A DNA stretch of 64,000 nt from Physcia stellaris. Taxonomy: Eukaryota; Ascomycota; Lecanoromycetes; Caliciales; Physciaceae. The DNA lies in NCBI GenBank assembly GCA_018902385.1, contig JABSSW010000056.1, forward strand, positions 62,001 to 126,000. Reading direction: 5' to 3'. The translations under genes and the position numbers were made by a program. This document shows positions 1 through 11,651 of the stretch, piece after piece. The notes beneath the pieces are model-generated. The model saw only the letters and a list, made by a program, of their open reading frames with translations, searched no databases and had not been told where the DNA came from. Position 1 is the first letter of the stretch; every line of letters starts with the position of its first letter.

Positions 1-3000
1 CTAGCCCATCTTACCGAGCGCAAAGACGTGTTGCCTCATCTCCCGATACTAGTATCTGGTTTGAAGGTGGCTGTCGTAGACCCAGTGCCTGGAACGCGTG
101 CAACGGCCTCCAAAGCTCTAGGTTCTTTGATAGAGAAGCTTGGAGAGGACGCTTTGCCGGATCTTATACCAGGCTTGATGTCAACGCTCAAATCGGATAC
201 TGGCGCTGGGGACAGACTAGGATCTGCACAAGCCCTTAGTGAAGTTCTTGCTGGGCTAGGTACAGGAAGATTGGAGGAGACCTTGCCTACTATCTTGCAA
301 AATGTGGCCAGCACCAAACCGACAGTTCGCGAGGGTTTTATGTCGTTGTTCATCTATCTACCGGCGTGCTTTGGGAATAGCTTTGCTAATTACTTGAGCA
401 AGATCATTCCGCCTATTCTATCCGGTCTGGCGGATGAAGTCGAATCTATTCGGGAAACCTCGTTGCGGGCTGGGAGGTTGCTAGTCAAGAACTTCGCAAC
501 TAAAGCCATCGACCTGTTGCTCCCAGAGCTAGATCGTGGTCTCTCGAATGATAGCTATCGCATTAGGCTGAGCTCTGTTGAGCTTGTTGGCGATCTTCTC
601 TTCAACCTCACAGGTATTAGCGTTCAAGATGAGCAGGAAGAGGAAGAAGAAGATGCAACGGAAGCCGGTCAATCTCTCCTGGAGGTCCTTGGGGAAGACA
701 AGCGTAACAAGATCCTTTCATCACTCTACATCTGCCGATGTGACACATCAGGACTGGTGCGCACTGCAGCTATCAACGTCTGGAAGGCTTTGGTAGCAAC
801 ACCTAGAACTCTCAAAGAGCTCGTACCCACACTATCCCAACTCCTCATCCGACGTCTTGCAAGTCCAAACCCTGAACAGAAAGAAATAGCGGGTAATGCT
901 TTGGGCGAGTTGATTAGGAAAGCCGGTGAAGGTGTCCTTGCTAGTTTGCTACCTACGCTTGAAGAAGGCCTGCAGACCTCGACAGATACCGACAACAAGC
1001 AAGGAATATGTATTGCACTTCGCGAAATCATATCATCGGCATCAGAAGAAACGCTCGAGGATTACGAGAAGACCTTGATCTCGGTGGTACGGGTTGCTTT
1101 GGTCGATCCTGATGATGAAGTCCGAGAAGCGGCTGCTGAGGCTTTCGATTCACTGCAGAAAATGTTTGGGAAGAGAGCAGTGGACCAGGTATTACCGTAC
1201 TTACTGAATCTTCTGAGAACAGAAGGTGAAGCGGACACCGCTCTGGCGGCATTACTCACGCTGCTCACGGACAGTACAAGATCTAATGTCATTCTGCCAA
1301 ACCTCTTACCAACTCTACTCACGTCACCCATATCATCATTCAATGCAAAAGCTATTGCGTCCTTATCGAAGGTTGCCGCATCAGCAATGACGCGCAGACT
1401 GCCGGTCATACTAAATACGCTGATGGACAACATTGTCTCTTGCAAAAACGAAGCTCTGCGCAACGACCTAGAAGAGTCCTTCGATGCCATTCTCATTTCA
1501 GTCGACGAATCAGATGGCCTAAACATAGCTATGAGCGTAATGCTAGCTTTGATGAAGCACAATGATCATCAGAGACGAGCAATGGCAGATGTCCGTCTTG
1601 GCAATTTCTTTGCTAAGACTGATGTCGACTTCTCACGTTACCACCAAGACCTGATTAGAGTGTTGCTTATCGCGTTTGATGATTCAGACAGCGATGTAGT
1701 CAAGGCTGCATGGACGGCGTTGACAGAGCTAACCAAGCGCTTGCGAAAGGAGGACATGGAAGCACTCGTGATCTCAACTCGTACAGTCCTGCAGCAAGTT
1801 GGTGTTCCAGGCGCTAACCTACCTGGATTCATGCTACCTAAAGGCATCAACGCTATACTTCCAATCTTCTTGCAAGGTCTGATGAACGGAACGGCTGAGC
1901 AACGTACTCAATCCGCTTTGGCCATTTCCGACATCGTTGATCGCACTGGAGCAGATGCTTTAAAGCCTGCTGTGACGCAGATCACAGGTCCTCTGATCAG
2001 AGTGGTCTCCGAGCGCTCTGTAGATGTTAGGACGGCTATCATGCTGACCCTGAATAATTTGCTCGAGAAAATACCGACATTCCTTAAGCCCTTCCTGCCG
2101 CAGCTACAACGGACCTTTGCCAAATCACTTGCGGATCCATCAAGCGAGGTTCTGCGATCGAGAGCAGCAAAGGCGCTGGGGACTCTAATCACTTTGACAC
2201 CAAGGATCGATCCACTCATTACTGAACTCGTGACAGGATCGAAGACATCAGATACAGGCGTGCAAAAAGCCATGCTCAAAGCACTATACGAAGTCATCAG
2301 TAAAGCCGGCGTCAATATGAGCGAAGCCTCAAGGGCCTCAGTATTAGCATTGATTGACAGTGATATCGGCAACCAGGACGGTATGCTCGAGGCCCCCCTC
2401 TGGTATCTTCAGTGCTAATTGAAGAACAGAGACAATGGCCATCACCAATGCACGCCTTCTTGGAGGGCTCATCAAATCTATGCCGCCTTCTCCTACCACT
2501 AACAGCTTGATCAAGTAAGTCTCCGTTATGCAATTATCTGGCAACCATGAGCTTACATCGACTACAGGCACCGCATTCTTGCATCCAATATCACCACAAC
2601 ATCTGCGCTTTGCCTTAATTCCGTTCTTCTGGAATCCCCATCCTCCCTCCTAAATACCTTTCCGCAAGAGACCCCCTCCATTATCTGCCATGGCATTAGC
2701 AATAAAAGCGTGGGCCTCCCCTTCCTTTCTATCTACTCCCTCAATACGAGAGCTAATGCAACTTCTGTTACAGACATTCATCCAAACATCTACGGTCCTC
2801 GCAGCCGGCAAATACCTTCTCTCTCCTTCGCATCCCTCCCCACCTTCTGCGGCAGTCTCCAGCATCCTCACTTCCCTCACTTCCACTTTGACCCCTACCT
2901 CGCCTGTGGATACTCGCCGCCTAACGCTCGTCGTCCTTCGCACGGTCGCCCGAAAGAGACCTGAACTCACCGAGCCCCATACCTCCCTCCTCGCAGGCCC

Positions 3001-3330
3001 AATATTTGCATGTGTGCGAGATGTCGTCATTCCGGTCAAGCTCGCCGCGGAAGCAGCCTTCCTTGCTCTCTTTGAAGTTGTAGACCGAGAGGGAGAGGTT
3101 TTCGAGAAGTATATGCAAGAACACGGCACACAATTGGCGGCAGGCCAGAAAAGGAGTATGCAGGACTACTTCAAGAGGGTTGCGATGAGACTCGGTGCAC
3201 AGGCCCGAGAGAGGAAGGAAGCTGAAGGGGGCCAAGGGGTTTGGGACTGGCAGATGATGAGATGGAGGATGAAAGAGAATTGTGGAGTGTCGGGAAGGTG
3301 GAGCTGGGCGAAGGTGGTGAGGAGGCTTAA
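1..3330 (+). CDS. gcn1: GCN1, C-terminal part (partial, starts before window)
   Basis: Ribosome-associated activator of the eIF2-alpha kinase Gcn2, which senses uncharged tRNA in the general amino acid control pathway. The visible part is an almost continuous array of HEAT repeats (recurring L..L...L..D...VR..A units) with an acidic insertion near 640-660. The frame is open from base 1, so the start lies outside the window. Exons read as 1-2380, 2430-2514, 2568-2709 and 2774-3330; introns have GT-AG ends and CTAAT-type branch sites. The spliced junctions recreate family sequence, for example ISNKS/TFIQTSTVLAAGKYLL. Oddity: after about 3236 the frame that carries the expected acidic tail (GLADDEMEDERELW, ending at TAA 3328-3330) is offset by one base from the upstream frame; a G seems to be missing in the GGGG at 3236-3239. 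Read as given, translation would end at 3367 with an unrelated tail. Family assignment is confident. Confidence 0.9.
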
Positions 3331-3639
3331 TTTTTGCTGTCTTTTGCATAACAAATTGAGATATTGAGGTAGATGATTGCCCAAAGTCGTACAGGATCAT
3401 AACATGGGAAAGTAGATAAGGGAATGTAGATACCAGTATGAGATCATGAATTGCAGTTGTAGACGTGCTTGAATTTTTGCTGGAGGAAAAGCTTCACGGT
3501 TCTTGCTATCATGCAAGTAGTTACTGATATTCATCAAGCAGTAAACTTGGAGAATATTACTTTCTCTGATCTCCTACACGCGATGAAGTACATTAACCGG
3601 AGAGAGGAGACTGGAACGCCAAGGCCTCGTCTCGCTTGT
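3331..3639. other. Intergenic, GCN1 to RPL19
   Basis: No supported gene. It holds the 3' flank of GCN1 and the upstream promoter region of the ribosomal protein gene. Short open frames here have no family-like features. Confidence 0.6.
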
Positions 3640-3661
3640 GGCTTAGCGCGAGGGCTAAGCC
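3640..3661 (+). promoter_or_regulatory. Inverted repeat upstream of RPL19 (candidate promoter element)
   Basis: GGCTTAGC at 3640-3647 and GCTAAGCC at 3654-3661 are perfect reverse complements separated by 6 bases (GCGAGG). It lies about 95 bases upstream of the RPL19 start codon, where ribosomal protein gene activator sites are expected. The symmetry is seen directly; a role as a dimeric factor binding site is inference. Confidence 0.45.
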
Positions 3662-3753
3662 GCCCACAGATTCCGCTAGAGTGACTCCTCGATTCGCAGA
3701 CAACCGACGAACATCCTCATCTGCATCAACGACAGCCATCTGTACCCACCAAG

Positions 3754-4671
3754 ATGTGAGTATAATTTAGTCTCGCATTATATCAAGATACTCGATACTT
3801 CCTGCTGTACTGCTCGGCGATGACGCAGTGCATATCCATCCTCTCAGACTCCAATGATCCTACCCCCGCATGACGCATTCATTCTGTGTAGATCCATACT
3901 GACAACCGATGACAGGGTCAATCTACGAACTCAAAAGCGGCTTGCCGCCTCTGTCGCAGGATGTGGGGAGCGCAAGATCTGGCTCGACCCCAATGAGGTC
4001 AACGAAATCTCCAACGCCAACTCCCGCCAAACCATCCGTAAACTCATCTCCGATGGCCTCATCATTCGCAAGCAAGTCACGATGCACTCCCGAGCTCGCG
4101 CTAGGGAATTGCAGGCTGCCCGTCGCATTGGAAGACATCGTGGTTTTGGTAAGAGGAAGGGTACGGCTGATGCTAGAATGCCAAGGTGCGTAGTCAAGAG
4201 GGGCAATATATATTACGATCACACAAATATCGCTAGGGAATTGAGGACTTTGGCGAATGAAATAGCAGTGCTAATATTGCTGTCCCTCTAGCCAAGTTCT
4301 GTGGATGCGTCGTCTCCGTGTCCTCCGCCGCCTTCTAGTCAAGTATCGCGCCTCGGGCAAGATCGATAAGCACCTTTACCACGAGCTCTACCACCTGAGC
4401 AAGGGTAACACATTCAAGCACAAGCGAGCTCTGGTTGAACACGTAAGTCCAAGTTTGCGTCCACGGAACCCGTTGCTACATCGTAGCTAATATCGATGCT
4501 CGCCCCTAGATTCACCGCGCCAAAGCTGAAAAGACCCGCGAGCGTATCCAGAAGGAGGAGCAGGACAAGAAGCGTGCCCAGGCCAAGGCTGCGCGTGAGA
4601 GGCGACAGGAGCGTGTGATTGCGAAGAGGAACGCCCAGACTGGCGAGGAAGAGGAGCCCAAGAAGGAATAG
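3754..4671 (+). CDS. rpl19: 60S ribosomal protein L19 (eL19)
   Basis: Structural protein of the large ribosomal subunit. Exons: 3754-3755, 3916-4185, 4292-4442 and 4510-4671, giving 194 residues, the usual length for eL19. The start codon is split by the first intron: AT at 3754-3755 and G at 3916, so [14 protein letters not shown] follows directly. Conserved blocks seen are [52 protein letters not shown] and the basic C-terminal helix. The first intron (160 nt) is longer than the others, as is common in fungal ribosomal protein genes. The open frame upstream of 3916 is intronic and not coding. No frame problem in this gene. Confidence 0.97.
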
Positions 4672-4938
4672 GTTCAACGGCTTGATGATATGGCGCTGTG
4701 ATGGCTATATGCTAGCATTGAATTACTTTAGCTTTCAATCTTCTTCAGATGCCACAAATCATGAAGCCACGCATATGATTCACCTCAAGTGAGATGCTGA
4801 TTCTCTCCTCTCTCGGATATAGCACGGAGCCTATCACATGATAAATTACACGGTTTCACGCTAGTGTATTGAAACCCCATATTCATCCCCAACGCTTGTT
4901 CGTCCATCAATCGGCGAAGCTGGTGGTCTACTTGCACT

Positions 4939-7576
4939 ATGGCGGCTGATAGTGACACGGAGAGAGAGCGCGATCTTGCTGAGCGCGATGCTCTTGCCCG
5001 ACGCCTTACAAGTAAAGATGGGGGAAAGCCCAAGAAAACACTGGCTAATGGGGCGACAAGAGAGGGCAAGAATGTTGTGGATCTTCGACAAACTTCACGG
5101 TTCGACTACCTTGGCAAGAGAGAAGCCGAGAAGCTCGCCCTTCTACGAAAACAAGTCGCGGAAGAGACCGAGGAGCTATCGGGTGGAGTGCCGTTATCCA
5201 AACGAGAAATCAAGGAGTTCGCGAGGAACAGAGAATTGCTGGACCTAGCAGAGCAAAGGTTACGGATATCTGAGGATCTCGAGGGTCAAACATATGTCAT
5301 ACCGGATGCCGAGGGTGTTGTATCCAAGAAGGAGACTCTGCACAGAAAACAGGTGGATCGAGATGAACTCGGCCAAGAGCGTTTTGTGTCCGAGCAACAG
5401 CAGTGGGAAGAGCTTCAGAGTAATATAGCGAGGAGTCAATTGCCAACAAAACAAAAGGCCCCAGAAGGGAGTTGGGACTATGTGGTGGACAGATCTGCCC
5501 AGCTACAGTTCGTTCAGCAGCAAGTGCTGAAGGGCGATGTGAAGCCCATGTCAAAGGAGCAGCAGCTGCTCGCGCAACAAATCAAAGCTGCCGAAGCCAA
5601 GATAGCTACAATCGAAGATACTAGGCGAAGCCTGCCCATATTTCAGTATCGAGATGATTTAATAACAGCCATCAATGAGTACCAAGTTCTCATCATCGTC
5701 GGTGAGACGGGCAGCGGAAAGACTACGCAAATACCTCAATATTTACATGAAGCTGGATACACAAAGGATGACTTTATCGTCGGGTGTACGCAACCACGTA
5801 GGGTTGCTGCCATGAGTGTAGCAGCACGTGTTGCGGAAGAAATGGGCGTCAAGCTTGGGAACGAAGTGGGATACAGCATCCGATTCGAAGATAACACTAC
5901 GGACAAAACCGTACTGAAATACATGACAGATGGGATGCTGCTTCGTGAATTTATGTCAGATCCTCTCCTCAGTCGTTACTCTTGCTTGCTTCTTGACGAG
6001 GCCCATGAGCGAAGTCTAGCTACTGATATTCTTTTTGGCCTGCTCAAGGAGGTTAGTAAGATAAGGCCTGAATTGAAAATTCTGATATCCTCAGCAACGA
6101 TGAATGCCCAGGCTTTTGCAGCTTATTGGGATGATAGTCCTATATTCAATGTACCAGGGCGAAGATATGAGGTGGATATCTACCAAACACCACAGCCAGA
6201 GGCAAACTATCTCAACGCTGGAATCGTGACAATAATGCAGATACATGTTTCCCAAGGAGCCGGTGACATTCTGATGTTTCTTACCGGACAGGAGGAGATT
6301 GAGGCTGCCGAAGCAAGTCTTCAAGAGACTATGAGAAAGTTATCAAAAACTGGAGTCCGCGAATTAGTCATTCTGCCTCTTTACAGTACTCTTCCTGCGG
6401 AGCTCCAAGCCAAAGTATTCGAGCCTGCGCCGCCAGGGGGGAGAAAGGTGATATTAGCCACCAATATCGCGGAGACCAGCGTGACTATAGACGGCATAGT
6501 GTACGTGATAGATCCAGGCTTCGTCAAAGAGAACGTATATAATCCTCGGACTGGCATGGAGTCCCTCATCGTAACCCCCTGCTCTCGAGCAGCGGCCAAC
6601 CAAAGAGCTGGACGAGCCGGACGTACTCAGAAAGGGTCCTGTTTCCGCCTGTATACCGCTTTCTCCTACCGTGAACTGGACGAAAATACTACTCCCGAAA
6701 TCCAACGAACAAACCTCAACAGCGTAGTGCTTCTTCTCAAATCCATGGGAGTCAATAATCTCCTCACCTTCGAATTCATGGATCCTCCCCCAGCAGACAC
6801 CCTCATCCGCGCCCTCGAGCACCTCTACGCCCTCGGCGCCCTAAACGACAAAGGCGACCTCACCAAAATCGGACGCCAAATGGCCGAATTCCCCACCGAC
6901 CCCATGCTCGCCAAAGCCATCCTCGCCGCGGACAAATACGGCTGCGTCGACGACCTGCTCTCCATCGTCAGCCTCCTCGGCGAAGCCTCCACCCTCTTCA
7001 TCCGGCCCAAAGACAAGAAAATCTACGCCGACTCCGCGCGCGCCCGCTTCACGCACAAGGACGGCGGCGACCACCTCACGCTGCTGAACATCTGGAACGA
7101 GTACGTCGACAACGACTACAGCATCCAGTGGTGCCAGCAGAACTACATCCAACCGAAATCGCTCCGGCGCGCGCGCGACGTCCGCGATCAGCTCGTCAAG
7201 CTGTGCGAGCGCGTCGAGGTCGACGCCACCAGCTCCTGCGGGGGATCATATCCTCATCGGCAAGGCGCTCACGGCGGGCTTCTTCCCCAACGCGGCGCGC
7301 CTGCAGAAGGGCGGCGATTCGTACCGCACGCTGAAATCAGGGGGCATCACGGCGTGGATTCATCCCAGTAGCGTCCTGGCGAGGGTCGAGACGGCGCCCA
7401 AGTGGATCCTCTTTGACCAGTTGCAGCTCACGAGTAAGGAGTATATGCGGACGGTTATGGAGATTGATCCGAAGTGGTTGATGGAGGTGGCGCCGCATTA
7501 TTATAAGAAGGATGAGATTGAGGCGTTGGGTGTTGGGAAGAAGATGCCGAGGGGGCAGGGGAAGGGCGCTGTTTGA
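4939..7576 (+). CDS. prp2: Pre-mRNA splicing DEAH-box helicase Prp2/DHX16
   Basis: ATP-dependent RNA helicase that remodels the spliceosome before the first transesterification. Motifs in order: I GETGSGKTTQ, Ia TQPRRVAAMS, II LLLDEAHERSL, III SATM, V TNIAETS and VI QRAGRAGR, followed by the winged-helix/ratchet (HA2) and OB regions. The KKMP-containing tail and the coiled N-terminal region identify the Prp2/DHX16 subfamily rather than Prp16, Prp22 or Prp43. No intron was found. With one G removed from the run at 7240-7244 the frame continues SSCGDHILIGKALTAGFFPN and ends at TGA 7574-7576, giving 878 residues; read as given, it ends at 7371 with unrelated sequence. The N-terminus seems shorter than in many orthologues, and nothing upstream in the 267-base gap supplies it. 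GC of third positions rises sharply from about 6780. Confidence 0.93.
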
Positions 7577-8735
7577 TGGGGGCGGATGGGGGTGGGAGGG
7601 AGAGGGAGGGATGGAGGGAGAAAAGGTTGGGGGGAGGGGAGTAGCCATGTATTCTAGGTCTCTTGAGTGGCAGAGGGAAAGGTATCCTGGATCTACGGGG
7701 TGGAGGCGTGACGTGGATTTAGCATCTTAGCGACGGCGCCGGACTTGGAGATACCCTCGATATTGAAAGATTTGAACTAAACAGTCTATTACTATGAAGT
7801 CTACGTTTCAACGGTGCATCAGAATGAATCGTCCTCGTAGATAAGCTCAGAAGTCAGAGATTGTGGTAAATCGATACGGGTCTGCTGCTGAGCATCTCGT
7901 AGGAATTAATGGTAGATGGCGGTTGTACCGTTCTCCCTATCTCTTCGGCAAGGGCTGCCGCGTTTTGTGTTTCTGGCATAAGCGGTTGACAGACAGCGTT
8001 AAACCTTTTGAGCGTCCGCACTCCCTAAAATGCCTTGTGTACCAACTATAATCGCTAAAATCTACCGCCTGGACCCAGCTCCAATCTTTGAAAGCTCGCA
8101 GACCTTCAGTATCGCAGACTCGCACACATACTCTTACTTGTGTTTCTGCTGAGCTAGAGATAGGAGAGTTGGAAACGAGAGGTAGTCAGCTGTGAAGCTG
8201 GGCCCCTTGAGCAGCGAGAACCCGAAGCGCACACGCTTATTGGTAATACAGTTATTCTTGCGCTTGCTCCTGCTTAGATGTGGGTTGGGTTTAGATTCAG
8301 AACGGTGGAGCCCATGATTAGAGATGGCGCAGATGGCGACGCGGTTCAGATCTTTTGGAGCTAGAGAATCTTCTTTTTGTCTGGTGATTGGCGGTTTAAG
8401 AGACTTTACGGCGGGAGCAATGCGTGGCACTTTTTAAGAAATGGATGGATAGCGAGAAGCGCACCGATTGCTGGGGATGTGGACTTCGTGGTGTGGGAAT
8501 CCAAGATCGGGTAGGCGGTAGCGGATAAGGGGTGATTTTGCAAGCTTAGTGAAATCGTGGAATTTTGACTACTGGACCTTGTTGCAGACTATCTCTTCTT
8601 GTAATATAGCTTTCCTCGAGCCCTCTTCTGTTTATTGTTGGGCATGAAGTGGCTTGGCCCCCTTGACTTAGGATCCACCATGAAACAGTCCCAATAATCA
8701 CTTCTTATACCCATCAACAATTTTAACGCCTCATT
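7577..8735. other. Intergenic, 1.16 kb
   Basis: I see no supported gene. The first part (7577-7640) is very G-rich purine sequence downstream of the helicase stop. Open frames around 7863-8430 on both strands are short and show no domain or codon pattern. Confidence 0.55.
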
Positions 8736-9476
8736 CTAGCCTTCGGACAACCTTTCAGCCTCCACTTTGAGCTCTGTGCACCATTCCGGAAATTTCCTCA
8801 TGAATAAATCTTTGTATAAGTAGTTGACAGCGTAAGCGAGCAGGCCCCCTTGATTCTCCCACGTTCGGACTTCACATCCCTCCTCTCCAAGATCAATGAT
8901 CTCGTGGAACCGCTCACACTTCAGGCCTCGGGCTATGAAGCCTCCTTCTGTAGTCCAGCTGATGCGGTATACTTTCCGAAGATCGAGAGTGTATGTCTTT
9001 TCCTCATCTTGCCGATCTGCCAGAGTTTGATGCACGTAGTCGGAAGGCTCCTCAGGCGTAGAGACGTCTGTGACTCGGGCTCTGATATCCGTGACCTTGG
9101 AAGGCTTGGAGGAGTCCATCACGACGTGAAATGTGAAGCTTGTATCTTTGCGCAGGAGATGCTTGTCTTTCTCCGATTTGTCCGCTGATTGGGGCTGGGA
9201 ATGGATCGTAACCCGTGGAACGAAGGTGTTCCATCTGGGATATCCGGAAGTGTCACGGAGTACCTGCCATACTAGTGAGGCAGGAGCGGCGATGTGCGCG
9301 CTACCATAGACAGAAAGGATAGCGGAGCTACGAGGGACGATCGGGGTGGTGAGGCCGTTGCTCGGAGGCCATGGTCCTTTTGAAGGCTCTTCTGGGGGCA
9401 TTTTCAGGATGTAAGGGGTTGAGTCTGTGTCTCTTTGGTCTATTGACATTGTGTCGCTTGTGTGTAATCTGATCAT
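8736..9476 (-). CDS. SRPBCC/START-like domain protein
   Basis: Uninterrupted 246-residue frame. After a disordered, proline-rich N-terminus, the segment starting SVYGSAHIAAPASLVWQVL has the pattern of the SRPBCC fold (Bet v1, polyketide cyclase and Coq10-like proteins): first strand, helix with VW..L.D...YP.WN.F.P, then alternating strands, and a long C-terminal helix with WCTELKVEAERL. This fold binds hydrophobic ligands in an internal cavity. The ligand cannot be told from sequence. A second in-frame Met at residue 10 (MSIDQRD) could also be the start. No signal peptide or membrane segment. Neighbours are on the opposite strand and functionally unrelated. Confidence 0.8.
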   Translation of the reverse strand: MIRLHTSDTMSIDQRDTDSTPYILKMPPEEPSKGPWPPSNGLTTPIVPRSSAILSVYGSAHIAAPASLVWQVLRDTSGYPRWNTFVPRVTIHSQPQSADKSEKDKHLLRKDTSFTFHVVMDSSKPSKVTDIRARVTDVSTPEEPSDYVHQTLADRQDEEKTYTLDLRKVYRISWTTEGGFIARGLKCERFHEIIDLGEEGCEVRTWENQGGLLAYAVNYLYKDLFMRKFPEWCTELKVEAERLSEG

Positions 9477-9715
9477 CTGTCAAGTCGATGCCCTTATGAC
9501 GTCGACCGTAAGCTCCATCGGACTCAGTTCGGAGAGCCTCATAGGGCTAATTAAGCGAGCGGCTCATTAGCGCCAGCCTAAGGCCTGCTGCCATTTCCTG
9601 AAACACTCGACACTTCTTTCCGAGACTCTCTTCCTCTTGGAATCTTTGCCCATAGTTATTAAAGCACTGATCTTGTGCACTCAATCTTCCTTTTACAAGA
9701 GAGCGAATCTAGATC

Positions 9716-10711
9716 ATGTCTCGCGGTGGCGGTACAACTCTTTACGTTACTGGCTTCGGTCATGGTACACGCGCTCGCGACCTAGCCTACGAGTTCGAAC
9801 GGTACGTCACAAGCCTTTCGGAATCGTCCACCGCCCTCGAAGCCTTCCTCTCCCCAATGTCTCAAAGAACAACCTGCCAGATACGAATCTAGGCCTCTCC
9901 TCCTCTCCTTCGAGACCGCTTACCACAACTTCCCCCCTCCCTCTCCTAGCTTTTCTACCATCTTCGAGCGCCGAAGTCTCTCGAGTACATAACCCATCCC
10001 TGTCATATTTCCGTATCCCTGACAGTCCTATCGAACAGGTTCTAACGTCGTACCTTTGAAGTTACGGTCGTCTGGTCCGCTGCGACATCCCAGCACCCCG
10101 TAGTGCATCGAGCCGATTGTAAGTGCAGCCCCAAGCCGATATCCAAGTTGCCCCGCTGATCGACACCCAGATTTGCATTTGTGGAGTATGAGAGCCGTCG
10201 TGATGCGGATGATGCTTATCATGAGATGCACAACAAGCGTCTGGGGCGCGATGACCTCTTGAAGATTGAAGTACATTAGCCTCGCATTACGAACTTCAAT
10301 GAGGCTGACAATCGCTTAGTGGGCCCGTACGCCACCTTCAGCATCCTGGCGTTTTGATTCTGGCCGTGACCCGCGTTCAGGTGGCCGTAGGGAGCGCTCT
10401 CCCCGCCGTGGACGAACTCCATCCCCCCCTCGTCGCAGCCGAGCCGATTATTCCCCACGAAAAGACGACCGCCGCGAGCGTGACTACGATCGTCGTGATC
10501 GAGACCGTGATCTTCGATCTCGAAGCCCGGAAGACCGCGATCGCGAGATGAAGGATGTTCGAGACCGCCGCGATGACGACGATCGTGAGCCCAATGGCGA
10601 TGACCGTAAAGGTACAACTCAACTATCCTGATGCTATTCCTGCGGCTAATGACCAAAGTCGACATTCAATCACCCATCCCAGCCCACGACGATCTCGATA
10701 CTGCCGAATAG
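9716..10711 (+). CDS. SR-type splicing factor with N-terminal RRM
   Basis: RNA-binding splicing regulator of the fungal Srp1/SR family. Exons: 9716-9801, 10062-10118, 10171-10270, 10320-10611 and 10659-10711 (195 residues). RNP2 is LYVTGF, followed by GTRARDLAYEFERYGRLVRC; RNP1 is RLFAFVEYES. The conserved linker WARTPPSASWRFDSGRD leads to an RS/RD-rich tail with SPRRGR, DRRERDYDRRDRDRD and RSRSPED runs. All splice junctions keep frame, and exon 5 supplies the end VDIQSPIPAHDDLDTAE. The first intron (260 nt) is the longest. The last junction is less certain because an unspliced read stops after four codons. Confidence 0.9.
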
Positions 10712-11265
10712 ACAAGCCATATGCCTACAGACATATCTATACCAGTGTACCGTATCGGTATATCTACGGTGAAGATTTAATGGCTGGCATGGGAGAGACC
10801 GCTTGAGAAGTGTTGTGGGGTAAAAGTTTACAGAGGTCAGGTTAGGGTCCTTCCCTTTGTCTTTGATTTGCGTGCATGGAAGGAATAGCTTGCGCTTAGA
10901 GGCTCTCTGGCGAATGACTTCTTGTGGTTAATAGTTCGGTCCTCGTCGAGACGATATTCAGCTCCTGCGGCAATCGGTTGTTCAATCACTAGGAAGCATC
11001 CGACACAATAGATATCGAAAATCGTCATAAGCTCATAACGATACAGCGCTAGAGTCTCAGTGGCTCAGTCCTCCCACCCCCTCCGCCTCTTTCCTCCAAC
11101 CGACGCCCACTCGTCCCCCATCTCCTCGTCGTCTATCCTCTCCTCCATCCTTCCTCCCTCCATCTCACCTCTCCTATCGTTCCCGTCGTACTCCTCCGCC
11201 GACTCCGTCTATTAACCTCATCAGTCATCGATAACCTCGTGCCGCCGTACAAACACCTAGCGACA
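10712..11265. other. Intergenic with a pyrimidine-rich tract
   Basis: No supported gene. Bases 11069-11215 are strongly biased to C and T on the + strand (runs of CTCC and CCTCC). This could be a promoter or 5' UTR tract of the small candidate gene that follows, or 3' sequence of the SR factor. Confidence 0.5.
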
Positions 11266-11569
11266 ATGAGCTCGATAATGTCAATCACTGACCACCAGGT
11301 GAGTGCTCCTTGTCCTTTTAATCACAGCTTAAAGTTTTGTCTGTCAAATGAATGTACATAATCATTTTAGCTGTGGGGTCACATGATGGACTTGGGCGGA
11401 ATTATTCAGGGCATGTCAAAGCTCGAAACTCTTCCTTGTGTGTCCCGTATAGTAACATCTTGACCTATCGAGGTGGCTTTACTGTCCTAACACTAAGTAT
11501 CTTCGGCCGAAATTGCGTGGCTCACCTCACACACTCCGCCCACCCATCTTCAAACTCCCTCTAGCGTAG
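11266..11569 (+). CDS. Candidate small gene, 61 residues, three exons
   Basis: ATG in an A-rich context follows a pyrimidine-rich stretch. Exons 11266-11298, 11371-11451 and 11498-11569 are separated by introns with GTGAGT...TTTTAG and GTAACA...CTAACACTAAG. All three exons are in phase 0 and the predicted peptide begins MSSIMSITDHQLWGHMMDLG. I do not recognise a family. The phase agreement and branch sites are the only support, so this may be chance. Confidence 0.25.
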
Positions 11570-11651
11570 ATTCTCCGCCAGCGCTATCTCTATCGCGCAC
11601 AGAAAGAGGCTCGCAAATCACTATCGGAGTGATAGTATCATCAACAGTATC

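Noticed and set aside
3854-3915. Open frame in front of RPL19 exon 2 as N-terminal extension
   Set aside because: eL19 begins MVNLRTQKR; the AT/G split start and the GT-AG intron explain the upstream frame as intronic.
7337-7648. Minus-strand proline-rich frame
   Set aside because: It overlaps the true C-terminal coding region of PRP2 and arises from G-rich sequence.
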